DNA of 63,666 nt from Brevundimonas sp. Its GTDB lineage: Bacteria; Pseudomonadota; Alphaproteobacteria; Caulobacterales; Caulobacteraceae. Position 1 is the stretch's first letter. Every line of letters begins with the position of its first letter. Of this stretch, positions 38,030-48,512 are shown piece after piece. The notes beneath the pieces were generated by a model that was not told the DNA's origin, did no database searches, and saw nothing but the letters and a program-made list of their open reading frames with translations. The position numbers and the translations under genes were made by a program. The stretch lies in assembly GCF_016463485.1 (NCBI RefSeq), contig NZ_JAEMRD010000005.1, forward strand, positions 1-63,666. The letters run 5' to 3'.

Positions 38030-39388
38030 CTACTGCTCCGAGCCCGACCGCCACAGGCTGCGGGTCAGGGGCTCGAGGAGGTACTGAAGCGCCGTACGGT
38101 CCTTGAGCAGGACCACCACCTCGACCGGCATCCCCGGCCGGATATGGGTCGCTGCGGTGCCCAGCTTGGTCATCTCCGACGGCGGAATCACCACCTCGGC
38201 GCGATAGAAGCTGCGCTTGGTGGCCTCGTCGGTGAAGGTGTCGGCGGAGATCAGGGTGACGGTTCCGTGCAGGATCGGGGTCGAGCGGTCGCGCAGGCCC
38301 GGAAACTTGATCTCGGTCGACAGCCCGACCCTCAGGTCGTCGATGTCGACGGGATCGATCGAGGCGATGATGACCTGATCGGCGCGGTCGGGCAGGACCT
38401 CCATCAGGGTCTGGCCCGGCTGGATCACCCCGCCGGGCGTGAAGATGGTCAGGCCGACGACCTGGCCGGTCGAGGGGCTGCGGATCTGGGCGCGGGCGAT
38501 CTGGTTGCGCAGCTCGGTCTGTTTGGGACGCAGGTCGTTCAGGTCAACCTCGACCTGACGCAGCCGGTCGGCGACGTCCTCGTCCAGCCGGGTGGTGACG
38601 CCCAGCGATTGCAGCCGGGTCTCGCCCATGGCCTCGCGCGCCCGCGCCACCTGGGCCCGCAGCGACCCCAGCTCACCGTCCAGGGCGGCGGCGTTGCGCT
38701 CCAGCGCCCGCACCCGGTTCTGGGGGGCGAAACCCTGGGCCGCCAGGCTGCGCATCCCGTCCAGCTCCTCGCCGATCAGGCGGCGCTGTTCGATGTTCGA
38801 CTCGATCTGGCGCTGGAAGCCCGCGATCTGCTGGTTCAGCTGCTCGCCGCGCTGGCTGAGGACGCCCGTCTCGGTCGAGCGGCCCGAGCGGCGGGCGGAG
38901 TACTGCAGCCGCTGCAACCGCATCGCCTCGTCGGCCAGTTGGCGGTCCTCGGCCGACAGGGCCGCGAACTCGGCGGGCTCGGGCACCGAGCCCAGCCGGT
39001 CGCGCTCGGCGATCATCCGCGACCGCTGGGCCAGAAGGGCGATGATCTGGCCGGTGACCCCGCGCTCGCTGGCGCTCAGCTCGCCGGTGGACAGTTCCAG
39101 CAGCACCTGCCCCTGGGTGACGCGATCGCCCTCCTTGACGTGCAGGACGCTGACGGTGCCGCCCTCGCGGTGCTGGACCGCCTGACGGTTGCCGAGCACC
39201 GCCACCTGCCCCTGGGCATAGGCCCCGGCCGCCAGGGGCGCGAACGCCGCCCAGCCCAGGAACAGGACGAAGAAGACGAAGATGATGACCCCGCCGATGA
39301 TCAGCTCGCGACGCGGCGAGTCGGTGACCTCGACCGGGGCGGGTGCCTTGGCCGGGGTGCCCGACGACGGCATGGGCGAGGCGGTCAT
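38030..39388 (-). CDS. type I secretion membrane-fusion protein, HlyD/PrtE/RsaE family
   Basis: The periplasmic adaptor that links the ABC ATPase to a TolC-type outer-membrane channel. 452 residues: a cytoplasmic tail, one membrane span (about 29-50, IIGGVIIFVFFVLFLGWAAF), a split lipoyl/beta-barrel domain (VQHREGGTVSVLHVKEGDRV; IRSPSTGQVVGLTIFTPGGV), a long coiled coil (about 105-290, rich in Glu/Arg/Gln/Leu), and a C-terminal beta-barrel ending in VEVVVLLKDRTALQYLLEPL, a family signature. Its ATG overlaps the ATPase stop (ATGA). The three RTX proteins in the window are its likely cargo. Confidence 0.96.
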   Translation of the reverse strand: MTASPMPSSGTPAKAPAPVEVTDSPRRELIIGGVIIFVFFVLFLGWAAFAPLAAGAYAQGQVAVLGNRQAVQHREGGTVSVLHVKEGDRVTQGQVLLELSTGELSASERGVTGQIIALLAQRSRMIAERDRLGSVPEPAEFAALSAEDRQLADEAMRLQRLQYSARRSGRSTETGVLSQRGEQLNQQIAGFQRQIESNIEQRRLIGEELDGMRSLAAQGFAPQNRVRALERNAAALDGELGSLRAQVARAREAMGETRLQSLGVTTRLDEDVADRLRQVEVDLNDLRPKQTELRNQIARAQIRSPSTGQVVGLTIFTPGGVIQPGQTLMEVLPDRADQVIIASIDPVDIDDLRVGLSTEIKFPGLRDRSTPILHGTVTLISADTFTDEATKRSFYRAEVVIPPSEMTKLGTAATHIRPGMPVEVVVLLKDRTALQYLLEPLTRSLWRSGSEQ

Positions 39389-41121
39389 TGCGGGCGGGCT
39401 CCGACGGGCGGGGCGGCGGCGCGCATCTTGGCCAGTACGTCCTCTCGCGGACCTTCCAGCTGGACCGCACCGTCCTTCATGGTCAGCAGCCGATCGACGC
39501 GCTGCAGCACCCCGGCCCGGTGGGCGATGATGACCACGGCGGCCCCCCGCGCGGCGGCTTGCAGGATGGCGTTCATCAGGGCGACCTCGCCCTCCTGGTC
39601 CAGGGCCGAGTTGGGCTCGTCGAGCACCAGCAGGGCCGGCGACCCGTACAGGGCCCGCGCCAGGGCGATGCGTTGGCCCTGCCCCGCCGACACCCCCTGG
39701 CCGAACGGCCCCAGCATGGTGTCATAGCCGTTGGGCAGGCGCAGGATCAGCTCATGCACCCCCGCCGCCTGCGCCGCCGCCACCGCACCTGCGTCCACCG
39801 CCTCGGCGCTGACCCCGATCGACGAGGCGAAGCGCGAGATATTGTCCTTGATCGAGCCGGCGAACAGGTTCGGGTTCTGCGGCAGATAGCCGATGTGGCG
39901 GGCCAGATCGTCGGAGTCGCGCGCCGAATACTCGGCCCCGTCCAGCCGTACCGTGCCGATCGTCGGCGACTGGGCCCCCGCCAGCACGCGCGCCAGGGTG
40001 GTCTTGCCCGATCCGCTGGGCCCGACGACGCCCAGGGTCTGGCCGGGATTGAGGGTCAGGCTGACGCCCTTCAGCTGGGGCTGTTCGGTACCGGGCAGGC
40101 GCACGGCGATCCCCTCGACCTGAAGCAAGCCCCTGGGGGCAGGCAGGGCGGTGCGCGGCTTGTCGACGCCGGCGGTGGAGGCGAACAGCTCCTGCAGGGT
40201 GGTCCAGCTGGCGCGCGCCTGAACCAGGCTGGGCCAGGCGCCGACCAGGGCCTCGATCGGCGCGACCGCCCGGCTGAGCAGGACCGAGGCGGCGATGATC
40301 GCCCCCGCCGACATCTCGCCCTTGACCGCCAGATAGGCGGCCAGCCCCAGAGAGGCCGATTGCAGCGCGAGGCGCAGGAACTTGATCGCGCCCGAATACT
40401 TGCCGCCGCTGAACTGGGCGTCCGCATACTGGCTGGTGGCCGAGTGACGCTGATGAAGCTGGCGGTTGATGCTGGCCTGACGCATGCCCAGGGCCCGGAC
40501 GATCTCGGTCTGGCCGGTCATGCCGTCCTGGCTGGCATAGGCGGCGTTGGACGACTGGATGGCCCGCTTCAGCCGGGGCCGGCTGTCACGCTCGTTCAGC
40601 CAGGCCAGCAGAAACAGCACCGCCCCGCCCACCAGGGTCAGCACACCGATCGCCGGGTGCAGCAGGAAGCAGAAGACCAGATACAGCGGCGTCCACGGCG
40701 CATCGAACAGGGCCATGACGCCCTGGCCCGAGACGGCGGTCCGCACATTGTCGAACTCGCGCAGCGCCTGGGTCGATTGCGGCTTGCCTTGGGCATCGAC
40801 CACACGGGCCATGATGGCCGGGGCCAGCATCTTGTCCATCCGCAGGCCGGCCCGCACCAGCAGCCGCGTCCTCAGCCAGTCCAGCGCCGCCAGCGTCCCG
40901 AGCGCCAGCATGGCCACGATGGTGATGAGCACCAGGGTCGTGATCCCGCCCGTCGGCACGACCCGGTCATAGACCTGCATCATGTAGATGGTCGGTGCCA
41001 GGTACAGCAGATTGACCAGGGCGCTGAACACCGCAGCCCAGATGAAATGGGTCCGACAGGCGCGGATGGCGGCGGCCAAAGGCTCGGCGCCGGCCTTGGG
41101 TGCAGTCAGGGATTTGAACAC
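39385..41121 (-). CDS. type I secretion ABC transporter ATPase/permease, PrtD/RsaD family
   Basis: Energises one-step export of RTX proteins across both membranes. The 578-residue length matches PrtD/AprD/RsaD, which lack the N-terminal peptidase-like domain of HlyB. The membrane half has ALVNLLYLAPTIYMMQVYDRVVPTGG and FDAPWTPLYLVFCFLLHP, both typical. The nucleotide-binding half has Walker A GPSGSGKTT (about 362-370), signature VSAGQGQRIALARAL, Walker B LLVLDEPNSALD and His-loop IIAHR. It is the first gene of the exporter operon, divergent from the inhibitor-like gene. No outer-membrane partner is in the window. Confidence 0.97.
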   Translation of the reverse strand: MFKSLTAPKAGAEPLAAAIRACRTHFIWAAVFSALVNLLYLAPTIYMMQVYDRVVPTGGITTLVLITIVAMLALGTLAALDWLRTRLLVRAGLRMDKMLAPAIMARVVDAQGKPQSTQALREFDNVRTAVSGQGVMALFDAPWTPLYLVFCFLLHPAIGVLTLVGGAVLFLLAWLNERDSRPRLKRAIQSSNAAYASQDGMTGQTEIVRALGMRQASINRQLHQRHSATSQYADAQFSGGKYSGAIKFLRLALQSASLGLAAYLAVKGEMSAGAIIAASVLLSRAVAPIEALVGAWPSLVQARASWTTLQELFASTAGVDKPRTALPAPRGLLQVEGIAVRLPGTEQPQLKGVSLTLNPGQTLGVVGPSGSGKTTLARVLAGAQSPTIGTVRLDGAEYSARDSDDLARHIGYLPQNPNLFAGSIKDNISRFASSIGVSAEAVDAGAVAAAQAAGVHELILRLPNGYDTMLGPFGQGVSAGQGQRIALARALYGSPALLVLDEPNSALDQEGEVALMNAILQAAARGAAVVIIAHRAGVLQRVDRLLTMKDGAVQLEGPREDVLAKMRAAAPPVGARPQ

Positions 41122-41182
41122 GCGACCATTTTCGACCTTTGATGACCCAGCCTTATACGCGTTTGAGATGAATGGAGATAGT

Positions 41183-41198
41183 CTGTGGAATTACACAG
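41183..41198. promoter_or_regulatory. CTGTG-N6-CACAG palindrome in the divergent exporter/inhibitor promoter region
   Basis: A perfect 5+5 inverted repeat in the 146-bp gap between the ABC gene (start 41121) and the inhibitor-like gene (start 41268). The spacing is two bases shorter than a CRP site, so it is not a standard CRP box. A second hairpin, ATCCTCC/GGAGGAT with loop CTGTC (41222-41240), lies in the probable leader of the inhibitor gene. Confidence 0.4.
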
Positions 41199-41267
41199 GT
41201 CTGGAAACGGGAGCTTGTCGCATCCTCCCTGTCGGAGGATAGTCATTGCGGGCTCTGGAGCATCGAA

Positions 41268-41678
41268 ATGACCGGTCGTCGTCTTGCCCTCATCGGGTCT
41301 GCCCTGATCCTTTCGGCTGCAGCCTGTCGCGCCGAGGAGCTTGCCATGACGCCGCCTGACCCTGCTGCCTCCGATGGGGCCTCGGACCGTGTCCTCGCGA
41401 CGGAGGAGGTCTTCGGCCTGTATGGCCTCAGGCGCGCCGGGGGCGAGGGCACCTGCCGGATCGCCCTGAACCGCGTCCCGACCGACGGCGGCTTCGGCGT
41501 CGTGATCGGCCGGTGCGATCTTGAGGTGGTACGCGGTGCCAAGGCCTGGAAGACGGTTCAGGGCGGCTTCGAGCTTCTGCGGGAGACCGGCGGACCCTTG
41601 CGCTTCCGCCAGACCGGTGTCGATAATTTCGAGACGATCGACGGCACCTATCGCCTGAGCCGCGCACCCATGGTCTGA
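41268..41678 (+). CDS. lipoprotein resembling AprI/Inh serralysin inhibitors
   Basis: 136 residues. The signal peptide ends LSAAAC, a lipobox-like site with Cys20. The mature part fits the Inh/AprI beta-barrel: a start like FGLYGLRRAGGEGTCRIAL, a second Cys in VIGRCDLEV (the family has one disulfide), AWKTVQGGFELLRETGGPL, then LRFRQTG and a closing YRLSR. Such proteins block co-secreted serralysin proteases in the periplasm of the producer. The nearby type I exporter and the M10 protease at 51.2-55.3 kb support this call. RBS GGAG at 41257-41260. Identification is by pattern, not by search. Confidence 0.7.
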   Translation: MTGRRLALIGSALILSAAACRAEELAMTPPDPAASDGASDRVLATEEVFGLYGLRRAGGEGTCRIALNRVPTDGGFGVVIGRCDLEVVRGAKAWKTVQGGFELLRETGGPLRFRQTGVDNFETIDGTYRLSRAPMV

Positions 41679-41761
41679 TCGGCGGGGGAACCGGGGAACC
41701 GCTTGAATGTTCTGGCCGGGCCGGTCACACAGACCCTTCCGCCCTTATCGCAAGGCTTCTC

Positions 41762-42646
41762 ATGCGTTCTTCCTCAACCCGGCTGCGCAAGGCAGTCCTG
41801 CCGGTCGCAGGCCTCGGAACCCGCGTTCTGCCGGGCACGAAGACCACGCCCAAGGAGCTGCTCAACGTCGTCGATCGGCCGATCCTGAGCTATATCGTCG
41901 AAGAGGCCCGCGAGGCCGGGATCGAGCATATCGTCTTCGTCACCGGCCGCTCCAAGGGCGCCATCGAGGACTATTTCGACCACCAGATCGAGCTCGAGGC
42001 CCAGCTGCTCGCCAAGGGCAAGACCGACATCCTCGACGCCATGAACGCCGAACTGGCGACCGCCGGCGAGATGAGCTTCACCCGCCAGATGCAGCCCCTG
42101 GGACTTGGCCACGCCGTCTGGTGCGCGCGCGACATCATCGGCCATGAGCCGTTCGCGGTGCTGCTGCCCGACGTCATCGTCGATGCGGCTCCCGGTGCCC
42201 TGAAGCAACTGACCGCGGCTTACGACGAGCTGGGCGGCAACATCATCGGCGTCGAGGCCGTGCCCGCCGAGGACACCCACAAATACGGCATCGTCGATCC
42301 GCTCGAGCGCGACGGCCGCCGGATCGCCATGCGGGGCATGGTCGAGAAGCCGGCCCAGGGGACCGCCCCTTCGAACCTGTCGATCGCCGGCCGCTATATC
42401 CTTCAGCCCGAGATCTTCGACATCCTCCAGACCCAGCCGCGCGGCGCGGGCGGCGAGATCCAGCTGACCGACGCCATGGCCACCCTGATGAAGACCCAGG
42501 GCTTCACGGCTGTGGAATATGAAGGCGTGACCCACGATTGCGGCGACAAGATCGGCCTGCTGCGCGCCAACGTCGCCCTGGCGTTGAAGCGACCCGACCT
42601 GGGCATGGCGGCCCGGGCGGCACTGACACCCTACTTCAACGACTGA
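41762..42646 (+). CDS. galU: UTP-glucose-1-phosphate uridylyltransferase
   Basis: Makes UDP-glucose from UTP and glucose-1-phosphate for LPS, exopolysaccharide and other glycans. 294 residues with the nucleotidyltransferase motif VAGLGTRVLPGTKTTPKELL, VEKPAQGTAPSN, and AVLLPDVIVD (metal-binding Asp). GLGHAVWCARDIIG is the GalU uracil/sugar region. It is placed between the inhibitor-like gene and RTX2, close to a glycosyltransferase operon that could use its product. Ended by a strong terminator. Confidence 0.97.
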   Translation: MRSSSTRLRKAVLPVAGLGTRVLPGTKTTPKELLNVVDRPILSYIVEEAREAGIEHIVFVTGRSKGAIEDYFDHQIELEAQLLAKGKTDILDAMNAELATAGEMSFTRQMQPLGLGHAVWCARDIIGHEPFAVLLPDVIVDAAPGALKQLTAAYDELGGNIIGVEAVPAEDTHKYGIVDPLERDGRRIAMRGMVEKPAQGTAPSNLSIAGRYILQPEIFDILQTQPRGAGGEIQLTDAMATLMKTQGFTAVEYEGVTHDCGDKIGLLRANVALALKRPDLGMAARAALTPYFND

Positions 42647-42674
42647 TCGCGGGCTTGCCGGCGTCAGGATACAG

Positions 42675-42707
42675 AAAGGCCCCGGACGTCGCCGTCCGGG
42701 GCCTTTT
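42675..42707 (+). terminator. rho-independent terminator after galU
   Basis: A perfect 14-bp stem (AAAGGCCCCGGACG with its complement), loop TCGC, followed by TTTT. The A-run on the left makes it usable on the minus strand too, for the convergent RTX2 gene ending at 42731. Confidence 0.92.
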
Positions 42708-42730
42708 GTCGTGACCGCCCTGGGTCGCGC

Positions 42731-45700
42731 TTACAGATACCAGTCCTGACCGTGGTAGAAGCCGGTCCCGACATTGGGGTCCAGGTCCAGCATGAACCGG
42801 CCGGTGTGCGGCGCGAACCCGTCGAAGGTCGCGTCGTCCGCACCGAAGTCCAGACCCTCTACCGGCAGCACTTCCGGCCCCGGGACCTTGACCGTGTCCT
42901 CCAGCGCCGCGCCGCCGGCCGTCCACAGAATGTCGGAGGCGACGATGTTGGTGTTGGTGATCTGGATGACCAGGTCGTTCGAGCCGTTGTTGCCGAGGTC
43001 CACGAACAGGGTCGAGATGCCCCCGGTGTTGACGATGTTGAACACGTCCGACGCGCCGGTGCGCACGGAGCGCAGGTCGATCTTGTCGACGCCCGACTGG
43101 AAGTCCTGCAGCACGTCCTGGCCCGTCACCGGCGAGTCGCCGCCGTAGAAGACGAAGATGTCGGCCCCCGTGCCCCCGATCAGGGTGTCGGCGCCGCCGA
43201 AGCCGACGATCAGGTCGTTGCCGGCACCGCCGACGATCGTGTCGGACCGCTGCGACCCGATCAGGAAGTCCGCCCCGTCCGAGCCTTGCATGAAGACCCC
43301 GTGGTTGATGCCGACCAGGTCGTTGCCGTTGATGTTGCGCAGGGCGCCCGAGGTCACGAACTGGCCGGCCGCCGTGTCGGCGAAGACGAAGGTCGAACCG
43401 TCGGCCGAACGAATGATGGTCGCTGCCGTCGTGTTGATCGCCGTCAGATCGATCCGGTCGACGCCGCTCTCGAAGTCATAGAGATTGTCCAGGCTGCCCT
43501 GAACCGAGTCCGCGCGCGACTGATAGACGAACAGGTCCGCGCCGGCCCCGCCCGAGATGGCGTCCGCGCCCGTGCCACCGATCAGGATGTCGTTGCCGCC
43601 ATTGCCGACGATCGGGTCGGACCGCTGCGACCCGATCAGGAAGTCCGCCCCGTCCGAGCCTTGCATGAAGACCCCGTGGTTGATGCCGACCAGGTCGTTG
43701 CCGTTGATGTTGCGCAGGGCGCCCGAGGTCACGAACTGGCCGGCCGCCGTGTCGGCGAAGACGAAGGTCGAACCGTCGGCCGAACGAATGATGGTCGCTG
43801 CCGTCGTGTTGATCGCCGTCAGATCGATCCGGTCGACGCCGCTCTCGAAGTCATAGAGATTGTCCAGGCTGCCCTGAACCGAGTCCGCGCGCGACTGATA
43901 GACGAACAGGTCCGCGCCGGCCCCGCCCGAGATGGCGTCCGCGCCCGTGCCACCGATCAGGATGTCGTTGCCGCCATTGCCGACGATCGGGTCGGCCAGG
44001 CTTCCGCCGATCAGGGTCTCGCCGACGTTGGAGCCTAGCAAGAAGATGACGTGGCTGTTGTTGTAGAGGAAGTCCGTGCCCTGGATCGCCCGATAGGCGG
44101 CCGAGGTCAGGAACGATCCGGCGAAGCTTTCGGCGAACACGAAGCTGGAGCCGTCCTCGCCGCGCACCACGCTGATCGACACCGTGTTCAGCGCCCGCAG
44201 GTCGATGAGGTCGATGCCCGTCTCGAAGTCGTACAGGTTGTCGAGGTTGCCCAGACCTGAGTCCGAACCCGTCAGATAGACGAAGATATCGCGTCCCGCA
44301 CCGCCGGAGATGGCGTCGCCGCCGGCCCCACCGGTCAGGATGTCATCGCCCGCGAAACCCACGATGGGATCGGGGCGCAGGGTGCCGACCATGGTGTCCG
44401 CGCCGGACGAGCCGATCATGAAGACGCCGAAGCCGCCGTTGTAGAGGAAGTCCGAGCCCTGGAGATTGGCACCGGCGGCGAACAGCTGGAAGGCTCCGCC
44501 GGGGGTCTCGGCATAGACCACGGTGCCGCCGCCGGCGAGCCGGGCCATCGACACCGAGGTCGGATTGATCGCCGACAGGTCGATGCGATCGATGCCGGTC
44601 TGGAAGTCGGTGATGACGTCCTGGTTGGCGGCCGTCGAGTCCGACGTCGCCGTATAGCGGAAGGTGTCGGCCCCGCCGCCGCCGGTCAGGGTGTCGCCGC
44701 CACCGCCGCCGATGAGGGTGTCACCGCCGCCCGTGCCGATCAGGTTGTCGGCCCCGGCACCGCCGGTGATGGCCGAGCCGGTCGCGGTGGTAATGATGTC
44801 GCTGCTGTTGACCGCCCCGCGCACGCGCACGGTGAAGGTGCCGCTGGCCGAGGTGGCGATCACGGTGTTGTAGACGCCGTCGGTGCCGAACGACACCGAC
44901 GTCGGGCTGAAGCCCGAGATGTCGATCTTGTCGATGCCGGTCTGGAAGTCGTCGATGATGTCCGACACGACCTGAAGCGTCGCCTGGCTCTCGGCGACGG
45001 TCTCGAACACGAAGGTATCGGCCCCGGCCTCGCCCAGCATGATGTCTGTGCCGAGCCCGGCGATGATGATGTCGTTACCCGCGCCGGCAGCGATCAGATC
45101 GGCGCCGTCACCGGTGCGGATGGTGTCGTTGCCTCCGCCTGCCTGGACGGTATTGGCGTTACCGTCACCCGTGATGATATCGTCAAAGTTCGAGCCGACG
45201 ACGCCCTCGATCGAGTCATAGATGTCGCCTGCGGAGTCGCCTTCTCCGGCACCGCCGGCCAGGTTGACGACGACCCGGGCGCCAGCGCCCGCATACACCG
45301 CATAATCGAAGCCGCTGCCACCGCGCAGTTGATCGGCGCCGGCACCGCCTTCGAGCTGATCGTCGCCCGCGCCGCCTTCCAGCGTGTCATTGCCGGCCAG
45401 GCCGAGCAGGTAGTTGACGTTTCCATCCCCGATGATGGTGTCGGCGAAGTTGGAACCCGCGACGTTCTCGATGCTGTTGTAGATGTCCCCAGCGGCATCG
45501 CCGTTCGCTCCGCCGCCGACCAGCGACACCGATACGCCCGAGGCGGACGTCACATAGCTGGCCAAGTCGGTGCCGCCGCCGCCGTTGATGACGTCGGCGC
45601 CGGCACCGCCGAGCAGGACGTCGTCGAACGCGCCACCGTTCAGGGTGTCGTTGCCTTCATCGCCGTTCAGCTGGGTCGCGCCAAGCGCGTTCAGGGTGTC

Positions 45701-47632
45701 GTTACCACCCAGACCACGCAGGATGCTGCCGGCACCGGCCGCGCCCGTCAGAGTGTCGCCGGACGCGGTGCCGTTGATCTGCTGGATGTTTTCGTAGGTG
45801 TCGCCCTGGGCGTCGCCGGTATTGACGCCACTGTTGGCCAGAGAGGCCGTCACGCCGGCCGCCGAGGACGCATAGCTGGCGATATTGAAGCCCGCTCCGC
45901 CGTTCAACCGGTCCGCGCCCGCGCCGCCGTCGAGGGTGTCGTCCCCGCCCGCGCCGATGAGGAAGTCGTTCCCCAGTTCGCCGCGAAGCGTATTGGCCGC
46001 TTCGTCACCTGAGAGAATGTCGGCGAACGCAGACCCCAGAATGCCTTCGATCCCGAAGTAGGTGTCACCGACCGCGACCGCGCCGACATTGGTGCTCGGC
46101 AGCGCCAGGTTGACGGTCACGCCGCCTTCCGTCGCATCCGAATAGGTCGCGAAATCCAGGTCGGCGCCGCCGATCAGGATGTCCGCCCCCAGCCCGCCAA
46201 CCAGAAGGTCTTCGCCCCCCTCGCCCTGGAGGGTGTCGTTGCCGTCACGACCCAGCAGCGAGTTGTTGAAATTGTCGCCGCCCAAGGTGTCGTTGAAGCG
46301 AGACCCGATCAGGGCCTCGACGGCGATATAGGTGTCGCCGGCCGCGTCGCCGGTATTGCCGCCGGGGTTGCCGAGGAAGGCACCGACGCCGGCCAGGGCG
46401 CTGGTGTAGGCTGCGGCGTCGAAGCCTTGGCCGCCGTCCAGGCGGTCGCCGCGCGGGCCGCCGTCCAGGGTGTCGTTGCCGTCACGGCCATACAACTCGT
46501 CCACGCCGTTGACACCGTTATAGGCGATCTGGTCCGGATCGCCGATGATGTTGTTGTTGCCGGCGTCGCCGTACAAGCGGTCGTTGAACGTCGAACCGGC
46601 CAGGTCGCGGCCGAACAGGTTCTCGTAAACGTCACCCGCCGCGTCACCGGTGTTGAGAGCCTGATCCTGCATATCGGCGACGACGTCGCCGCGGGCGGTT
46701 TCGTAGTCGATGAGGTGAAGGGTGTTGTTGAAGCCGACCAGCCGGTCCGCGCCGATGCCCCCGATCAGCACCGTGTAGGCGGCTCCGCCGCTATAGATGG
46801 TGTCGTTGCCGCTCTGGCCCTGGAGCTGGTTGATGAGCGGATCGGCGTTGCCGTAGATGATGTCGTTGAACTCGGAGCCGATGACGTCTTCGATGCTGGT
46901 GAAGGTGTCGCCGGCGGCCCAGCCGGTGTTCTCTCCCGCCGGGTTGCGCAGCGAGATCGTCAGGCCCGTCGGCGACAGCAGATAGCTGACAGTGTCCTCG
47001 CCCGCCTCGCCGTCCAGTCGATCGAGGCCCATGCCCCCCAGCAGCAGATCGATGTCGTCACCGCCGTAAAGGAAGTCGATCTCGGTCGTGGAGGTCGCGA
47101 AGCCGTACAGGTCGTCCATGCCGCCGCCGCCGCGGATCACGTTGTTGAGGTTGTTTCCCCACAAAAAGTCGGCGAACGCCGAACCGTTCATGTTCTCAAT
47201 CGAGAGGTAGACGTCCCCGACCCCATCGCCGTAGGGCGCGCCTCCGCCCGACAGGTAGGCACCGACGCCGGCCGTCGCGGTGGAGAAGTCGACGGTGTCG
47301 TTGCCGTCGCCGCCATCCAGGACGTCGGGGCCGCCGAGTCCTCGCAGGATATCGTCGCCTCCCAGTCCGGTCAGGGTGTCCGCGCCATCCGTCCCCACCA
47401 AGGTGTCGGGGCCCGCCCCGCCGGTCAGAATGACGTCGCTGGGTCCGTCAATCGGACGGGCCGCCGTCGGCGTATCCGTGGGAATGGCCAGGACGGGCGA
47501 CCCCGGGCCTGCGGTCCCACTGGCCGCCGCGGACCGCCGCGCGGCGGCCAGGGCCGGCAGATAGTCTTCGGTCTCGAGGGCGCTGGCGAAGCTGAAGCGC
47601 AGGTTGCCGTGGCGGTTGGCGATGACAGTCAT
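42731..47632 (-). CDS. giant RTX-type calcium-binding secreted protein, about 1633 residues (RTX2)
   Basis: It starts [19 protein letters not shown], then a short Pro/Ala linker, then RTX repeats. The N-terminal two thirds has long spans of the type 'DTLSGDxxxNxLxGxxGNDTLxG' separated by about 30-residue linkers ([20 protein letters not shown]). The last third has six DFxxGxDxIDL-like modules, two of them identical copies from a 375-bp duplication. The C-terminus has the shared module [20 protein letters not shown] and ends QDWYL. Start 47632 has GAGGGG nine bases upstream; ATG 47656 has no such site. No signal peptide or catalytic domain was found. Likely a type I exported surface or matrix protein. 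Confidence 0.92.
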   Translation of the reverse strand: MTVIANRHGNLRFSFASALETEDYLPALAAARRSAAASGTAGPGSPVLAIPTDTPTAARPIDGPSDVILTGGAGPDTLVGTDGADTLTGLGGDDILRGLGGPDVLDGGDGNDTVDFSTATAGVGAYLSGGGAPYGDGVGDVYLSIENMNGSAFADFLWGNNLNNVIRGGGGMDDLYGFATSTTEIDFLYGGDDIDLLLGGMGLDRLDGEAGEDTVSYLLSPTGLTISLRNPAGENTGWAAGDTFTSIEDVIGSEFNDIIYGNADPLINQLQGQSGNDTIYSGGAAYTVLIGGIGADRLVGFNNTLHLIDYETARGDVVADMQDQALNTGDAAGDVYENLFGRDLAGSTFNDRLYGDAGNNNIIGDPDQIAYNGVNGVDELYGRDGNDTLDGGPRGDRLDGGQGFDAAAYTSALAGVGAFLGNPGGNTGDAAGDTYIAVEALIGSRFNDTLGGDNFNNSLLGRDGNDTLQGEGGEDLLVGGLGADILIGGADLDFATYSDATEGGVTVNLALPSTNVGAVAVGDTYFGIEGILGSAFADILSGDEAANTLRGELGNDFLIGAGGDDTLDGGAGADRLNGGAGFNIASYASSAAGVTASLANSGVNTGDAQGDTYENIQQINGTASGDTLTGAAGAGSILRGLGGNDTLNALGATQLNGDEGNDTLNGGAFDDVLLGGAGADVINGGGGTDLASYVTSASGVSVSLVGGGANGDAAGDIYNSIENVAGSNFADTIIGDGNVNYLLGLAGNDTLEGGAGDDQLEGGAGADQLRGGSGFDYAVYAGAGARVVVNLAGGAGEGDSAGDIYDSIEGVVGSNFDDIITGDGNANTVQAGGGNDTIRTGDGADLIAAGAGNDIIIAGLGTDIMLGEAGADTFVFETVAESQATLQVVSDIIDDFQTGIDKIDISGFSPTSVSFGTDGVYNTVIATSASGTFTVRVRGAVNSSDIITTATGSAITGGAGADNLIGTGGGDTLIGGGGGDTLTGGGGADTFRYTATSDSTAANQDVITDFQTGIDRIDLSAINPTSVSMARLAGGGTVVYAETPGGAFQLFAAGANLQGSDFLYNGGFGVFMIGSSGADTMVGTLRPDPIVGFAGDDILTGGAGGDAISGGAGRDIFVYLTGSDSGLGNLDNLYDFETGIDLIDLRALNTVSISVVRGEDGSSFVFAESFAGSFLTSAAYRAIQGTDFLYNNSHVIFLLGSNVGETLIGGSLADPIVGNGGNDILIGGTGADAISGGAGADLFVYQSRADSVQGSLDNLYDFESGVDRIDLTAINTTAATIIRSADGSTFVFADTAAGQFVTSGALRNINGNDLVGINHGVFMQGSDGADFLIGSQRSDPIVGNGGNDILIGGTGADAISGGAGADLFVYQSRADSVQGSLDNLYDFESGVDRIDLTAINTTAATIIRSADGSTFVFADTAAGQFVTSGALRNINGNDLVGINHGVFMQGSDGADFLIGSQRSDTIVGGAGNDLIVGFGGADTLIGGTGADIFVFYGGDSPVTGQDVLQDFQSGVDKIDLRSVRTGASDVFNIVNTGGISTLFVDLGNNGSNDLVIQITNTNIVASDILWTAGGAALEDTVKVPGPEVLPVEGLDFGADDATFDGFAPHTGRFMLDLDPNVGTGFYHGQDWYL
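43241..43990. repeat. 375-bp tandem duplication inside RTX2
   Basis: Positions 43241-43615 are repeated at 43616-43990, and reading them side by side I found no difference. Identity continues about five bases into the next module. The unit is exactly 125 codons, so the frame is kept. Flanking modules of the same type have diverged, which makes this copy very recent (or a collapse/expansion artefact of assembly). Confidence 0.92.
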
Positions 47633-47750
47633 GGCGGGTACCCCTCGTCGATCCATCGAGCTGGATGATCCGACCTCCCATGGCCGACCACCGGTTAACG
47701 ACCCGTGTGTCGGCCCGTCACCCCGCCATGGCTAGCAATTCGAACAGGAA

Positions 47751-48512
47751 TCATCCACCGCTGTTTTGTAAAGTGTTCGCGATCACGATGCCCCGCTCAC
47801 GCAGCAGGGCCAGGGTCGAGGGGTTGTCGGGCTGCAGGTCGATCAGCGCCCTGGCGAACCGTTCCGCCTCGCCGCGCTCGCCGGCCACCACGGCGGCACT
47901 GGTCAACTCGTACAGGATGGAAAAATCCTGCGGATACCGCCGGTGCGCATTGAGCAACACACGATAGGCCGCCCTGACGTCGTCCTTGGCCAGAAGCCGG
48001 CCTCGCATCAGCGACGCTGCGGCGGACCGGCGGATCGACGGTTCCAACGCCATGGCCAGCACCAGGTCGCGCTCCGCTCCGGCGGCGTCAGCGATGAGTT
48101 CGCGCGCCAGGGCGCACTGCAGCAACACCTCGGCCGGTGACATGGACCAGGTCGAACGAACGTTCGGATCGACTGCCTCATCCTCGCCCATCGCTTCGAG
48201 AGCGGCATCCCAGCGGGACAGGGCCTCGGACCACTCCGCCTTACGCACCGAGACACGCGCCATGCCGATCCGCGCGTCGAGGCGGTATTCGGGAATCTGC
48301 GCGGCCTCGTGATAGGCGGTCTCAGCTTGTCCGTACTGGCCCAGTTCGGCATGCATGTTGGCGATCGGCAACAGCACGGAACGGTTCTGGGGGTTGATGG
48401 CCTCGACCCGCTTGAAGTTGGCCAGGGCCTCGGCCCAGGCACCCCTGGCCATGGCCTTTCGCGCGGCGTCGCGGAAGGGGCGGGCGATGCGGCGGCGCAG
48501 GACCTGGCTCAT
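47751..48512 (-). CDS. TPR-repeat protein
   Basis: 253 residues of tetratricopeptide-like helix pairs (ARKAMARGAWAEALANFKRV, EAINPQNRSVLLPIANMHAE, LGQYGQAETAYHEAAQIPEY and, near the end, GERGEAERFARALIDLQPDN). No signal peptide or membrane span is seen, so it is probably cytoplasmic. Its ATG overlaps the stop of the upstream glycosyltransferase (ATGA), making it the last gene of a coupled GT-GT-TPR unit. TPR proteins in such clusters often scaffold glycan enzymes or are O-glycosyltransferase relatives, but no catalytic part is visible here. Confidence 0.85.
   Translation of the reverse strand: MSQVLRRRIARPFRDAARKAMARGAWAEALANFKRVEAINPQNRSVLLPIANMHAELGQYGQAETAYHEAAQIPEYRLDARIGMARVSVRKAEWSEALSRWDAALEAMGEDEAVDPNVRSTWSMSPAEVLLQCALARELIADAAGAERDLVLAMALEPSIRRSAAASLMRGRLLAKDDVRAAYRVLLNAHRRYPQDFSILYELTSAAVVAGERGEAERFARALIDLQPDNPSTLALLRERGIVIANTLQNSGG

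Noticed and set aside
38030..41121. Bacteriocin or peptide exporter (HlyB/peptidase type)
   Set aside because: The ABC protein lacks the N-terminal C39 or C39-like domain and has the PrtD/RsaD length, and the only nearby cargo are RTX proteins.
41183..41198. CRP-type binding site
   Set aside because: The TGTG and CACA halves are six bases apart, not eight, so the spacing is wrong for a CRP/FNR dimer.
43158..43995. CRISPR or insertion-sequence explanation for the long direct repeat
   Set aside because: The 375-bp repeat lies wholly within one reading frame, keeps it, has no transposase and has protein-module boundaries.
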